Shown here piece by piece: positions 27,186-35,985 of a DNA stretch of 64,000 bases. A program made the translations under genes and the position numbers. Source of the DNA: Sodalis sp. dw_96 (lineage in GTDB: Bacteria; Pseudomonadota; Gammaproteobacteria; Enterobacterales; Enterobacteriaceae); the NCBI RefSeq assembly GCF_018449575.1, contig NZ_JAAVUT010000001.1, forward strand, positions 124,001 to 188,000, in the 5' to 3' direction. Positions within the stretch are counted from its first letter, which is position 1. The number at the start of each line of letters is the position of its first letter. The notes below the pieces were generated by a model that was given only the letters and a program-made list of their open reading frames with translations, was not told the origin of the DNA and ran no database searches.

Positions 27186-29792
27186 ATGACCATGTCAGCA
27201 AAAGATAAACTGTTTCAGGCTATATTAACCCATTATTCCGGTAACCACAGCGGCTTTACCGCGTTGGATTGCGCAGATTTCGTTCCTGTTGGTCGCAGCG
27301 TGATAAGTCACTATCTCAATCGTCTGTGTGATGACGAGAAATTAATCAAAGAAAGAACCAGGCCGGTACGCTTTTTTGTCAACACTGCGCAAAAACCTGC
27401 CGCGCCGGAGCGGGTGGATAAAAAAGCGCAGGATACCTTCAGCCGATTGATTGGCTCAGACGGTAGCCTGGCGCAGGTCGTGTCGTTGTGCCGTTCGGCG
27501 GTGGACTACCCCACCAGTGGACTACCGGTTCTGTTGGCGGGGGAAAGTGGTGTGGGCAAAAGCCATCTCGCCAGCCTGATATATGACTACGCGCTTGAAC
27601 GCGGCGTTATCGCGACGGACAAACCGTTTATCGAACTGAACTGCGCCGACTATGCCAATAACCCGGAGCTGTTGTCCGGTACGCTGTTTGGTTACGTCCG
27701 GGGGGCATTCACCGGTGCCGACCGGGAGAAGCACGGCGCGTTTGATGAGGCGGACGGCAGCTTTCTGTTTCTTGATGAAGTCCATCGGTTATCCGCCGAA
27801 AATCAGGAAAAGCTCTTCCTGTTTATGGATAAAGGGTATTTCTATCGGCTCGGCGATAATCGTACCCGCCATCCCGCCAGCATTCGGTTTATTTTCGCCA
27901 CTACCGAGAATATCGATACCGTTTTGCTAAACACTTTCCGCCGTCGGATACCGGTGCGCGTTACGCTACCGAATTTCATCTCACGCCCGCTCACCGAACG
28001 GGTAGCGCAGGTGGAACATTTCCTTCGCTGCGAGGCGCGCAGCCTGGCGAGGGATATTCTTCTGGATGCTTCGCTGATGCACCAATTGGTCATGTCGCCG
28101 GTGAGGGGGAATATCGGCGAGTTAAAAAATCAGATAAAAGTGATGTGCGCCAGCGCATGGAGCGACAGCAATAACCCCAAATTTATCGCCCTGAGCTCGC
28201 CGCGCCCGCAAACCGGCAACGGGGAAACGCTGCTGATCTCTCATCGTGATGACACGTCCGCCGTGGATGTGGCGTCGTTGCTGCCAAAAGCGATGCGTGA
28301 TGACGTCATCTTTAACGAATTCTGCCACAGCGGCAATACGTTTTTGCTTAACCGCAAGCTTGAACAATTGCTGACAACCATCAGTGGCGTGCTAAGTCAG
28401 GAGTCTCCGTACAGTGGTTATGTCTGGCAGCACACGATGCATGCCATCAACGAGCTGGAGAACTTAACCGGCCTGGCGTTCAACCAGGATCTCCGCAAAG
28501 CCGTCTGGCTGTGTCTGAACTATGCGCTGCATCATGTAAACGACGAAGCCCGGGCCGGGGAACTGCGGACGATAACCGATTATGTTTCCAGCAAAGCGCG
28601 GCTGTTGGCCGAAGAGTGCGTGAATCTGTTGCGTCAACACGTGGTGAACGCGCCCTTTGTGCTGCTGCCGCCGTTGCTAGGTAGTGCGTTTAACACCTTG
28701 GCCGGAGACGATGACCTGATCCAGGGAGTGATCGTTTCCCACGGACGCTCCACGGCCTACAGCCTGGCGGGTATTGCCAATCAATTGACCGGCAGCTATA
28801 TCTTTAAAGCTTTCGATATGCCGAACGCCACCTCCACACGCGAGATAATCGACCTGCTTATCAACCACCTGGATGCCATTAAACAGAGCGCCGGGTTAAT
28901 AATACTGGTGGACATGGGATCGCTGAAGGAGATTTACGAAGAGATCAAGCTCCATTTGCACGGTGAGCTGCTGGTTATCAACAACGTCAGCACCGCCATG
29001 GCATTGGATATTGCGTCAAAGATACAACAACGCCTGTCCATGGACGAGATCATTGACAGCGTGAAAGGTGCTTACGAAGTGGAAACCCGATATTACGCCG
29101 GCGTCCTGCCGGGGAATAAAATCATTATTTCCTGCATCTCGGGCGAAGGCATCTCGCGCAAACTTAAGGACATTGTACGGCGCTATCTTGCACGGGAGGA
29201 GGTTGATATCGTCACCATGGAGTATGACGATGTGAAATGGAAAATCGCCCGCTCGGACCCGGCGTTGAATGGCACGCGGCTTATCATCACGACTACCGAC
29301 CTGGAGGCGGGATATATTCCGCTGTTAAGCGTGGAACAGCTGATTAAAGAAAAAACCGCCGTGTTGCGCCGTGATTATTTCACCGATCTGATAACGGAAG
29401 ACAGACTGGAGCCGATGATCGATGAAGTGGTTAAACTGTTTACGGTGGAAGGTGTCGCCAGCCGGCTCAACTTTCTCAACCCGGTGGTCATCATTGATGA
29501 AGTGGAGTCGGTCATCAAACAGTACGAGTCATTCTACAAGATTCACTTTGAAAGCTATCTGCGTATTAATTTGTTTATGCATATTGCCCTGATGATTGAA
29601 CGCGTCATGGTCAACGCCGGCATGCGTAATCGTGACGAAACGGAACTGACCGGCGACCAAAAAGCCTTTGTCGAGGTGCATGACACTTTCTTCCTGGCGC
29701 TCAATCGAAAATATCATATCGCCCTGCCGCTCACCGAGGTTCTCATGATTTATGAAATTATGGAACCATGGATCGTCTCGCAGCCTGCGTGA
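27186..29792 (+). CDS. LevR-type sigma-54 activator with PTS regulatory domains
   Basis: About 868 residues from the ATG at 27186 (an earlier frame start at 27138 overlaps the upstream repeats). Domain order: winged helix DNA-binding region (1-65); AAA+ domain with Walker A GESGVGKS near 119, GAFTGA near 173 and Walker B FLFLDE; a first PRD near 370-470; an EIIA-Man-like domain with GVIVSHGRST; an EIIB-like region (KIIISCISGEGISRKL); and a second PRD (FFTVEGVASRL-type region near the end). Such proteins activate mannose-family PTS operons from sigma-54 promoters and are tuned by PTS phosphorylation. It lies directly upstream of such an operon. Confidence 0.93.
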   Translation: MTMSAKDKLFQAILTHYSGNHSGFTALDCADFVPVGRSVISHYLNRLCDDEKLIKERTRPVRFFVNTAQKPAAPERVDKKAQDTFSRLIGSDGSLAQVVSLCRSAVDYPTSGLPVLLAGESGVGKSHLASLIYDYALERGVIATDKPFIELNCADYANNPELLSGTLFGYVRGAFTGADREKHGAFDEADGSFLFLDEVHRLSAENQEKLFLFMDKGYFYRLGDNRTRHPASIRFIFATTENIDTVLLNTFRRRIPVRVTLPNFISRPLTERVAQVEHFLRCEARSLARDILLDASLMHQLVMSPVRGNIGELKNQIKVMCASAWSDSNNPKFIALSSPRPQTGNGETLLISHRDDTSAVDVASLLPKAMRDDVIFNEFCHSGNTFLLNRKLEQLLTTISGVLSQESPYSGYVWQHTMHAINELENLTGLAFNQDLRKAVWLCLNYALHHVNDEARAGELRTITDYVSSKARLLAEECVNLLRQHVVNAPFVLLPPLLGSAFNTLAGDDDLIQGVIVSHGRSTAYSLAGIANQLTGSYIFKAFDMPNATSTREIIDLLINHLDAIKQSAGLIILVDMGSLKEIYEEIKLHLHGELLVINNVSTAMALDIASKIQQRLSMDEIIDSVKGAYEVETRYYAGVLPGNKIIISCISGEGISRKLKDIVRRYLAREEVDIVTMEYDDVKWKIARSDPALNGTRLIITTTDLEAGYIPLLSVEQLIKEKTAVLRRDYFTDLITEDRLEPMIDEVVKLFTVEGVASRLNFLNPVVIIDEVESVIKQYESFYKIHFESYLRINLFMHIALMIERVMVNAGMRNRDETELTGDQKAFVEVHDTFFLALNRKYHIALPLTEVLMIYEIMEPWIVSQPA

Positions 29793-29803
29793 ACCCGCCT
29801 TAT

Positions 29804-29829
29804 GACCCTGCGCTTTTTTATCGCGGGTC
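29804..29829 (+). terminator. Terminator of the activator gene
   Basis: GACCC-T-GCG pairs with CGCGGGTC around a CTTTTTTAT loop, 11 bases after the stop codon, and is followed by TCGTCTTT. A modest stem with one bulge. Confidence 0.5.
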
Positions 29830-29837
29830 TCGTCTTT

Positions 29838-29872
29838 AGACACTGCTGATTTTAGCGTTTTCAACAGTGTCT
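29838..29872. promoter_or_regulatory. Dyad enhancer for the PTS operon
   Basis: AGACACTGCTG (29838-29848) and CAACAGTGTCT (29862-29872) are inverted copies with one mismatch and a 13-base spacer. The dyad ends about 52 bases upstream of the sigma-54 promoter, where the upstream activating sequence of a LevR-type protein is expected. Confidence 0.7.
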
Positions 29873-29923
29873 CCTGTGTGGAAAATAATAGTTAACTTGA
29901 TGATTTTAATTTAATAATTTTAA

Positions 29924-29939
29924 TGGCATGACGATTGCA
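29924..29939 (+). promoter_or_regulatory. Sigma-54 promoter of the mannose-family PTS operon
   Basis: TGGCATGACGATTGCA matches the -24/-12 consensus with correct ten-base GG-to-GC spacing. It lies 45 bases before the EIIA start. Confidence 0.88.
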
Positions 29940-29983
29940 TAAAATCCTACGCAAGCTTTCAGTAATTTTTTAAGGAATGCGTA

Positions 29984-30463
29984 ATGCGAGAGGTCTTTAT
30001 CGCCACCCATGGCAAATATGCGGAAGGCGTTATTTCGGGACTTGATTTGCTTATCGGCAGTGATCACGGCGTAACCCCCATATGCGCCTATTCGGGTGAC
30101 ATTGGTTCCACCGCCGATTTGGCACAGCGTTTCGAAGCTATCGCCATAGAAGCGGCGCGGCGCGGCAACGAACTGGTGTTGTTTACCGATATGCAGGGCG
30201 GAAGCGTCAATAACACGGCGATTCAAGTGATGGTGAATTATCCCCATATGCATGTGATTAGCGGCGCGAACCTGATCATGTTGATGGAGTTCTGCATGTC
30301 CGAACGTCCGGATACGGCGGCGCGTATCGCAGATGCGATCCAAATGGCGACGCAGGCCATGCAATATATGAATACGCTGCCGGAAATTATCTGTGCGCGC
30401 CAAAATCAGGGCGGCGCCTCCCAGGATGACGATGATTTCTTCGCCATGGAGGACAGTAAATGA
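29984..30463 (+). CDS. PTS mannose-family EIIA component
   Basis: 159-residue cytoplasmic phosphocarrier of the EIIA-Man fold. The phosphorylated histidine is His9 in EVFIATHGKYAEG, and LVLFTDMQGGSVNNTA is the second family motif. It passes phosphate from HPr to the separate EIIB gene. The last 20 residues are an acidic tail. First gene of the sigma-54 operon; its stop overlaps the GH88 gene by ATGA. Confidence 0.93.
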   Translation: MREVFIATHGKYAEGVISGLDLLIGSDHGVTPICAYSGDIGSTADLAQRFEAIAIEAARRGNELVLFTDMQGGSVNNTAIQVMVNYPHMHVISGANLIMLMEFCMSERPDTAARIADAIQMATQAMQYMNTLPEIICARQNQGGASQDDDDFFAMEDSK

Positions 30464-31635
30464 GCGTAGTGCTTGAATCCCTTAATCCACGGTATGCCGC
30501 GGTGCAGACACCGCTTACGCCGGCGTGGTTGCAGGCAGCCATTACCGATGTCCTTGATAGCATCGATGCCATGCTGCCAAGGTTTACCACCACTTTCCCG
30601 GCGGCCAGTGCAAAGGACGGGCGTTATCCGGCGGTGGAAAAAGTGGACTGGACTGAAGGGTTTTGGACCGGCCTGTTATGGCTGGCTTGGGAAGTTACCG
30701 GCGACAACAAATATCGCCAAAGCGCTCTAGGGCTGCTGGACAGCTTCGCGCACCGGCTTGATGGGCAGATCAAAGTCGATACCCACGATCTGGGCTTTCT
30801 GTATCTGCTTTCTTGCGTGAATGCCTGGAAATTGACCGGAAATGAACGCGCGCGGGAACTGGCGTTACGCGCCGCGGAATTACTTTTCCGCCGGTTTGAT
30901 ACAACCGCGGGCGTTATCCAGGCGTGGGGGGATTTAAGCGACCCAGCGCGTCAGGGGCGTATGATTATCGATTGCAATCTCAATGTGCCGCTGCTGTTCT
31001 GGGCGGCGGATGAAACCGGCAATCGGGCTTGGCGGGACGCGGCACGCCGCCATTTGGCGCAGGCGTCTCGTTATCTGGTGCGTAACGATGCGTCGACGTT
31101 TCATACCTTCTATCTGGATATCCACAGCGGACAACCGTTGCGCGGTGATACCCACCAGGGGTTTAGCGATGACTCCTGCTGGGCACGCGGCCAGGCATGG
31201 GGAATGCTTGGCTTCGCGCTGGGCTTCAATTACACCGGAGATGCCCGCCTGCCGGAGCTGTCGCGTAAATTGAGCCACTACTTTCTTAACCGTCTGCCGG
31301 AAGACTATGTCTGCTACTGGGACTTGATTTTCTCCCCGCAGGACCACGCGTTTCGTGATACTTCCGCCGCCGCCATTGCCGTTTGCGGACTGGTGGAGTT
31401 ACTCAAACAACTCCCCCTCAGCGATACGCTGCGCCCGGCCTATGGCAACGCTATCAGTTTGATTATGCGCAATCTGCACCAGTACTACTTTGCGCACGGC
31501 GAAGATGGCCTGCTGCGTGAGGGGGTTTACAACTATGGCCGTCATATGGGCATTAACGTGCCTAATCTCTGGGGCGATTACTTTTACTTCGAAGCGCTGG
31601 TGCGCTTATCGCGAATCTGGACACCCTACTGGTAA
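30460..31635 (+). CDS. Unsaturated glucuronyl hydrolase (GH88)
   Basis: 391-residue alpha6/alpha6-barrel enzyme of glycoside hydrolase family 88. The two key aspartates of the family (Asp88 and Asp149 in the Bacillus enzyme) correspond to Asp110 in THDLGF and Asp171 in MIIDCNLN, with the same 61-residue spacing. These enzymes remove the 4,5-unsaturated uronic acid left by polysaccharide lyases from glycosaminoglycan, pectin or related oligosaccharides. No signal peptide, so it acts in the cytoplasm on material imported by the PTS. Position between EIIA and EIIB ties the PTS to an unsaturated uronyl saccharide. Confidence 0.93.
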   Translation: MSVVLESLNPRYAAVQTPLTPAWLQAAITDVLDSIDAMLPRFTTTFPAASAKDGRYPAVEKVDWTEGFWTGLLWLAWEVTGDNKYRQSALGLLDSFAHRLDGQIKVDTHDLGFLYLLSCVNAWKLTGNERARELALRAAELLFRRFDTTAGVIQAWGDLSDPARQGRMIIDCNLNVPLLFWAADETGNRAWRDAARRHLAQASRYLVRNDASTFHTFYLDIHSGQPLRGDTHQGFSDDSCWARGQAWGMLGFALGFNYTGDARLPELSRKLSHYFLNRLPEDYVCYWDLIFSPQDHAFRDTSAAAIAVCGLVELLKQLPLSDTLRPAYGNAISLIMRNLHQYYFAHGEDGLLREGVYNYGRHMGINVPNLWGDYFYFEALVRLSRIWTPYW

Positions 31636-31658
31636 AAACGCATAACAGGAGAAAAAAC

Positions 31659-32153
31659 ATGATTTCATTAATTCGTATTGACGATCGATTAATCCACGGC
31701 CAGGTGGCCGTGGTATGGACCAAACATCTCGGGGTGAATCGCATTCTGGTGGCCAACGACCAGATTGTGAGCAACGAAGTGCAGAAAATGTCGCTGCGCA
31801 TGGCGGCGCCGGATACGGCGAAATGCGCCATCATGACGGTAAAAGACGCCGCCGATACTCTTAATGATCCCCGCTCCGAGAGCATGAAAATTTTGGTCAT
31901 CGTGAACAATGTGGCCGACGCACGCCGCCTGATCGAACAGGTTCCGGCCATTAACCGGCTGAATGTGGCTAATTTCGGGCGCATCACCGATAACCTGGCG
32001 GCAAAAACAAAAATCAGCGACACCGTGTATGTTACGCCTGACGATGTGGCGGATTTTCGCGCCATCGCCGAACGCGGCGTGAATGTGGACTATCAGGTAT
32101 TGCCCTCCCACCCGGTGAAAAATCTCATTGAGATGTTAGATAACGCCCGATAA
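31659..32153 (+). CDS. PTS mannose/sorbose-family EIIB component
   Basis: 164-residue cytoplasmic EIIB. The phosphorylated residue is His13 in IDDRLIHGQVAVVWTKHL. Ribosome site AGGAG eight bases before the start. Transfers phosphate from EIIA to the sugar passing through EIIC/EIID. Confidence 0.94.
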   Translation: MISLIRIDDRLIHGQVAVVWTKHLGVNRILVANDQIVSNEVQKMSLRMAAPDTAKCAIMTVKDAADTLNDPRSESMKILVIVNNVADARRLIEQVPAINRLNVANFGRITDNLAAKTKISDTVYVTPDDVADFRAIAERGVNVDYQVLPSHPVKNLIEMLDNAR

Positions 32154-32164
32154 GCGAGGACATC

Positions 32165-32968
32165 ATGTTAACTCAGGCATTATTGGTAGCATTGGTGATG
32201 TATATTGCCAAATTTTCTGACCATACGCTCGGCCAGCCTTTAATCGAGCGCCCGTTGGTGTGTGGTGCCATGGTGGGATTTGTGCTGGGGGATTTTCAGC
32301 AGGGCATCATTATCGGTGCCAGTCTGGAGCTTATTTTCCTCGGCACTATCACCATCGGAGGGTCGGTGCCGGCCGACCTGGCGGTGGGTTCGGTGCTGGC
32401 AACCGCATTTACCCTTCTAACTCATGCCGAAACGGCGGTGGCCGTGGCGCTGGCATTACCTATAAGCTTGCTGGCGGTGTTCGTCTATCAGGTGCTGAAA
32501 CTGGTCTATACCGCGCTGGTGGAAAAATATGACGCACTGTTGGAACAAGGGCGCGACCGCGCGGCGCTAAGCTTGACTTTCGGTATGACGATGTTCTATG
32601 GGGTGCCGTTTGCGATAATCGCATTTTTCGGCGTGCTGTTTGGCACCGGGGTTATCCGTAGCCTGGTGGAGAGTATACCGAGTACCGTGATGCATGGCAT
32701 GACCGCTGTGGGGGGGATGCTGCCGGCGCTGGGTTTCGCCATCCTGCTGCGGGCGCTATGGCATCGTAATATCGCCGCGTTCTTTTTTATCGGTTTTGCC
32801 CTGGCGGCGTATCTGCAATTGCCGATCATGGGTATCGCCATTATCGCGGCTTCCGTTGCGGTCTACTTGTGTTTTAACGAATTCAATCAGCTTAAATTAA
32901 ATAAACAGGCGATCGGCACCTCGGATGCCGCGTCTGTTGATAATAAGGATGGGTTCTTCAATGACTGA
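32165..32968 (+). CDS. PTS mannose/sorbose-family EIIC component
   Basis: 267-residue membrane component with the EIIC-Man/Sor fold (LGQPLIERPLVCGAMVGFVL, GASLELIFLGTITIGGSVPA). About seven to eight hydrophobic segments. Twelve bases after EIIB; its last codons overlap the EIID start by eight bases. Confidence 0.93.
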   Translation: MLTQALLVALVMYIAKFSDHTLGQPLIERPLVCGAMVGFVLGDFQQGIIIGASLELIFLGTITIGGSVPADLAVGSVLATAFTLLTHAETAVAVALALPISLLAVFVYQVLKLVYTALVEKYDALLEQGRDRAALSLTFGMTMFYGVPFAIIAFFGVLFGTGVIRSLVESIPSTVMHGMTAVGGMLPALGFAILLRALWHRNIAAFFFIGFALAAYLQLPIMGIAIIAASVAVYLCFNEFNQLKLNKQAIGTSDAASVDNKDGFFND

Positions 32969-33800
32969 TATTCATTTAAGAAATACTGCCGTCAACGGTC
33001 GCGATAAAGACGAAAAAAAGATGTTTCGACAATTATTTTTCCGCCAATTCCAGTTGCTGGGGTCAATGAATTTTACCCGTATGGAGGGGTTGAGTTATGG
33101 CTGGGCGCTGGCGCCGATGCTGCGAAAAATCTACCGGGATCCCCATCGTTACCTAGATGCGTTGAAGCGTAATAGCCAGTTCTTTAATACCAATCAGCAT
33201 TTGGCGCCGTTTATTATGGGGCTGACGTTGTCGATGGAAAAAGAAAACGCCGGTAACCCGGCTTTTGATATCGCGAGCATCAACGGCATCAAAGTGGCGC
33301 TGATGGGACCGTTTGCCGGAGTGGGGGACTCCTTTTTTTATGGCGTGCTGCGTATTATCGCCACCGGCATCGCGATTGGCCTGGCATCGCAGGGTAACCC
33401 CCTCGGGCCGTTATTATTCTTGCTGGTGTATAACATTCCGAGCTTTTTGATTCGCTATTACGGCGGAATGATGGGCTATCGGCTCGGATCGAAGTATATC
33501 GCCGAAGCCACCCAATCTGGGTTGCTGGGCTGTATCACCAAAGCCTCCTCTATCATGGGGCTGATGATGGTGGGGGCGATGTGCGCCTCGATGGTAAAAT
33601 TCACCACGACGTATAAAACCACCATTGCAGGGCAGCCGTTCGTATTGCAGGCGATCCTCGATAAAATATGCGTCGGCCTGATTCCATTACTGCTAGTACT
33701 GGGATGCCTGCGTTTACTGAATAAAAAAGTCAGTCCCAACAAAGTCCTTATTTTACTGATTGTCATTGGCTTCGCCTCCGCCGGAATCGGCATTATCTGA
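32961..33800 (+). CDS. PTS mannose/sorbose-family EIID component
   Basis: About 279 residues from the ATG at 32961. Contains the EIID hallmarks FNTNQHLAPFIMGLTLSMEKE and GPFAGVGDSFFYGVLRIIA. Completes the sugar channel with EIIC. The frame extends 12 codons upstream, but the overlap with the EIIC stop favours this start. Confidence 0.93.
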   Translation: MTDIHLRNTAVNGRDKDEKKMFRQLFFRQFQLLGSMNFTRMEGLSYGWALAPMLRKIYRDPHRYLDALKRNSQFFNTNQHLAPFIMGLTLSMEKENAGNPAFDIASINGIKVALMGPFAGVGDSFFYGVLRIIATGIAIGLASQGNPLGPLLFLLVYNIPSFLIRYYGGMMGYRLGSKYIAEATQSGLLGCITKASSIMGLMMVGAMCASMVKFTTTYKTTIAGQPFVLQAILDKICVGLIPLLLVLGCLRLLNKKVSPNKVLILLIVIGFASAGIGII

Positions 33801-33806
33801 CCTATC

Positions 33807-33832
33807 ATCCCCTTTTCATGTGAAAAGGGGAT
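33807..33832 (+). terminator. Intercistronic hairpin after EIID
   Basis: ATCCCCTTTTCA and TGAAAAGGGGAT are perfect 12-base arms with a two-base gap, so in RNA the innermost pairs would open into a small loop. There is no T-run after it. It may attenuate transcription or protect the 3' end of the PTS part of the transcript. Confidence 0.5.
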
Positions 33833-33851
33833 CTACTCACGGATTCTGCAT

Positions 33852-34808
33852 ATGGTCTACGCAGCCTGTTTTTCCAACCAGCCTGAAAAATTTCATCGCG
33901 TCTTCTCCCGTGGCCGCTGGCAGCAGCTTTCCGCGCTGTGCCAGCTTCACCCGCGTATTGTGACGCAGGAAATGCTGGCGCAAGAGTTGCCTTTGTTATC
34001 GCAGGTGGAAGTCATCTTCTCCAGTTGGGGAATGTTTCCCCTGAGCGGGCAAGAGCTCGATCGATTGCCGAAACTGAAAGCCGTTTTCTACGCCGCCGGC
34101 GCGACCGAGTATTTTTCCGCACCATTTTTGTCACGCGGGATAGCCGTGGTCAGCGCCTGGCGGGCCAACGCCGTTTCGGTGGCGGAATTTTGTCTTGCGC
34201 AGATCCTTTTGTCCTGTAAAGGTTATTTCCGGAATCATCGTGACTATTTTGCACCCAGCACCTTCGACGACCTGAGCCAACGGCATCCGGCGCCCGGTGT
34301 CTACGGGGAACGGGTGGCATTGCTCGGCGCCGGGGCGATTGCACAAACGTTAACCGGATTTCTTGAGCCGTTCGAGCTTGAGGTGGTCAGTGTTCCTTCT
34401 CGTGTCGAGCACAGAACGGTATCTCTTGAAGAGGCGTTTGAGACGGCGTTTGTGGTCAGCAACCATCTGCCGAATCGAACGGATAACATCGGCATCCTGA
34501 ATGGTTCGTTATTTCGCCGCTTGCGTCCGGGGGCGGTGTTTATCAATACCGGACGAGGATTGCAGGTTAATGAGCCGGAACTGATTGAGGTCTTTAGCCA
34601 GCGTCGGGACCTTACCGCGTTGCTGGATGTCACCAAACCGGAGCCGCCGGTCGACGGCTCAGCGCTTTATCGGCTGCCGAATATCCGGTTAAGCAGCCAT
34701 ATCGCCGGGGCTATCAACCATGAAACCCAGCGCCTGGCCGACTGCGTGCTGGATGAATTTACCCGCTGGCTGCAAGGAGAACCGTTGTGTCATCAGGTCG
34801 TAAAATAG
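33852..34808 (+). CDS. D-isomer-specific 2-hydroxyacid dehydrogenase family protein
   Basis: 318 residues. Rossmann motif VALLGAGAIAQTL near 155, the substrate/catalytic Arg in NTGRGLQVNE, and the catalytic His in LSSHIAGAINHE are present. The enzyme family reduces 2-keto acids or oxidises 2-hydroxyacids with NAD(P). Placement after the PTS genes suggests processing of a uronate-derived keto acid, but the substrate is not shown. Confidence 0.86.
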   Translation: MVYAACFSNQPEKFHRVFSRGRWQQLSALCQLHPRIVTQEMLAQELPLLSQVEVIFSSWGMFPLSGQELDRLPKLKAVFYAAGATEYFSAPFLSRGIAVVSAWRANAVSVAEFCLAQILLSCKGYFRNHRDYFAPSTFDDLSQRHPAPGVYGERVALLGAGAIAQTLTGFLEPFELEVVSVPSRVEHRTVSLEEAFETAFVVSNHLPNRTDNIGILNGSLFRRLRPGAVFINTGRGLQVNEPELIEVFSQRRDLTALLDVTKPEPPVDGSALYRLPNIRLSSHIAGAINHETQRLADCVLDEFTRWLQGEPLCHQVVK

Positions 34809-35653
34809 CCTCGGCGGCGGGGGGCGGCGGCTATCGACTGGTTATTTTCGATCTGGACGGTACGGTATTGACGCCGGAAAAAAAACTCACTCCGCGGTTT
34901 AAGAATGCCGTAAAGCGTGCCGTACGGCTAGGCGTCATGATTGCCCTGGCTTCCGGACGTTCGCTGGGCAGTGTGCTGGATGTGCTGCGGCAATTACCGC
35001 TGGGGGATGCGCCAGGATACGCCATCGCCTGTAACGGCGCCATTATCTGGAGCCGACAACCGGGGCAGCTTATCGCCAGTGAATGCCTCGAGCACCACGA
35101 TGTGCTGCTATTGACCGAACTGGGTCGGCGCTTGGGTTTTGCCTGTTATCTGCTTGAAAATAATCTCCTTCTGACCGATTTCCCCATCACGCCCGACGCC
35201 GGTGGACATCTTTTCAGCCGGCTGCCGGTGGTAAAACTGCCCGACGGCTGGCAGGGCATGCCCCGCCGGCCGCCGAAAATGATGTTTATCGAGCAGAAAG
35301 AAATAATAGACGCGCTGCCGTCGCTGATCCCTCCGGATATCGCCGGGCAATATCATTTTGTTCGTAGTGAACCGAATTACTATGAAGTGATGAAAAAAGG
35401 GGTGCATAAAGGTTCTGCCTGCCGGACGCTGGCCGCCTACCTGAATATTCCGGAAGCGGCTATTATCGCGGTGGGCGATGAACAAAACGATAAAGAAATG
35501 TTGTTATTTGCCGGTGTGGGTGTGGCGATGGGAAATGCGGCGCAGGACATAAAATTACTTGCCGACTGGGTGACTGACAACAACCAAAATGAGGGCGCGG
35601 CAAAAGTCCTCGAGTATTTTATTTTAAAAAAATATCAACATGCCTGTGATTAA
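34787..35653 (+). CDS. HAD-superfamily Cof-type phosphatase
   Basis: 288 residues. Starts at a GTG preceded by AAGGAG eight bases upstream, overlapping the dehydrogenase by 22 bases. Motif I IFDLDGTVL, the Lys-containing motif before it is replaced by later segments, and motif IV GDEQNDKEML with AMGNAAQDIK mark a Cof/YbiV-type IIB HAD phosphatase. Probably dephosphorylates a sugar phosphate made by the PTS route. Confidence 0.88.
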   Translation: MSSGRKIASAAGGGGYRLVIFDLDGTVLTPEKKLTPRFKNAVKRAVRLGVMIALASGRSLGSVLDVLRQLPLGDAPGYAIACNGAIIWSRQPGQLIASECLEHHDVLLLTELGRRLGFACYLLENNLLLTDFPITPDAGGHLFSRLPVVKLPDGWQGMPRRPPKMMFIEQKEIIDALPSLIPPDIAGQYHFVRSEPNYYEVMKKGVHKGSACRTLAAYLNIPEAAIIAVGDEQNDKEMLLFAGVGVAMGNAAQDIKLLADWVTDNNQNEGAAKVLEYFILKKYQHACD

Positions 35654-35726
35654 GTTCAAATTTAGTGTTGACGAAATTCTCAATAAAACTTAAACAGAAA
35701 AAAAATAAGATAAATATTAATTGCTG

Positions 35727-35733
35727 AGTGTCT
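35727..35733. promoter_or_regulatory. AGTGTCT element before the kdgM-like gene
   Basis: CTGAGTGTCT contains the same AGTGTCT heptamer as the PTS-operon dyad and the activator promoter, here 55 bases upstream of a sigma-54 promoter. Only one clear half-site is visible. Confidence 0.45.
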
Positions 35734-35787
35734 AAACTAACAAAAAATATATTCGCAATACATTGTTAAATATAGATATTTATAATA

Positions 35788-35803
35788 TGGCACAACAATT
35801 GCA
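35788..35803 (+). promoter_or_regulatory. Sigma-54 promoter of the kdgM-like porin gene
   Basis: TGGCACAACAATTGCA matches TGGCAC-N5-TTGCA perfectly with correct spacing. It lies 183 bases before the porin start. KdgM genes described in other enterobacteria are driven by sigma-70 promoters under KdgR/CRP, so this arrangement is unusual. Confidence 0.85.
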
Positions 35804-35985
35804 ATATGAAGGGTGTCATCGGGATTTTTTTGCATTACTGCGGTGTCCAGGTAGAGATAAGAAAATGATTCGGTGACGAGTTAAAAACTATTGTCATTAT
35901 TCAACAAGGCGATACACGGGATAGCATGATTCTGTGGGGCCGTGGTTATCGCAATAATCAAGCAAAAATAATAGCAGGATAGAAT

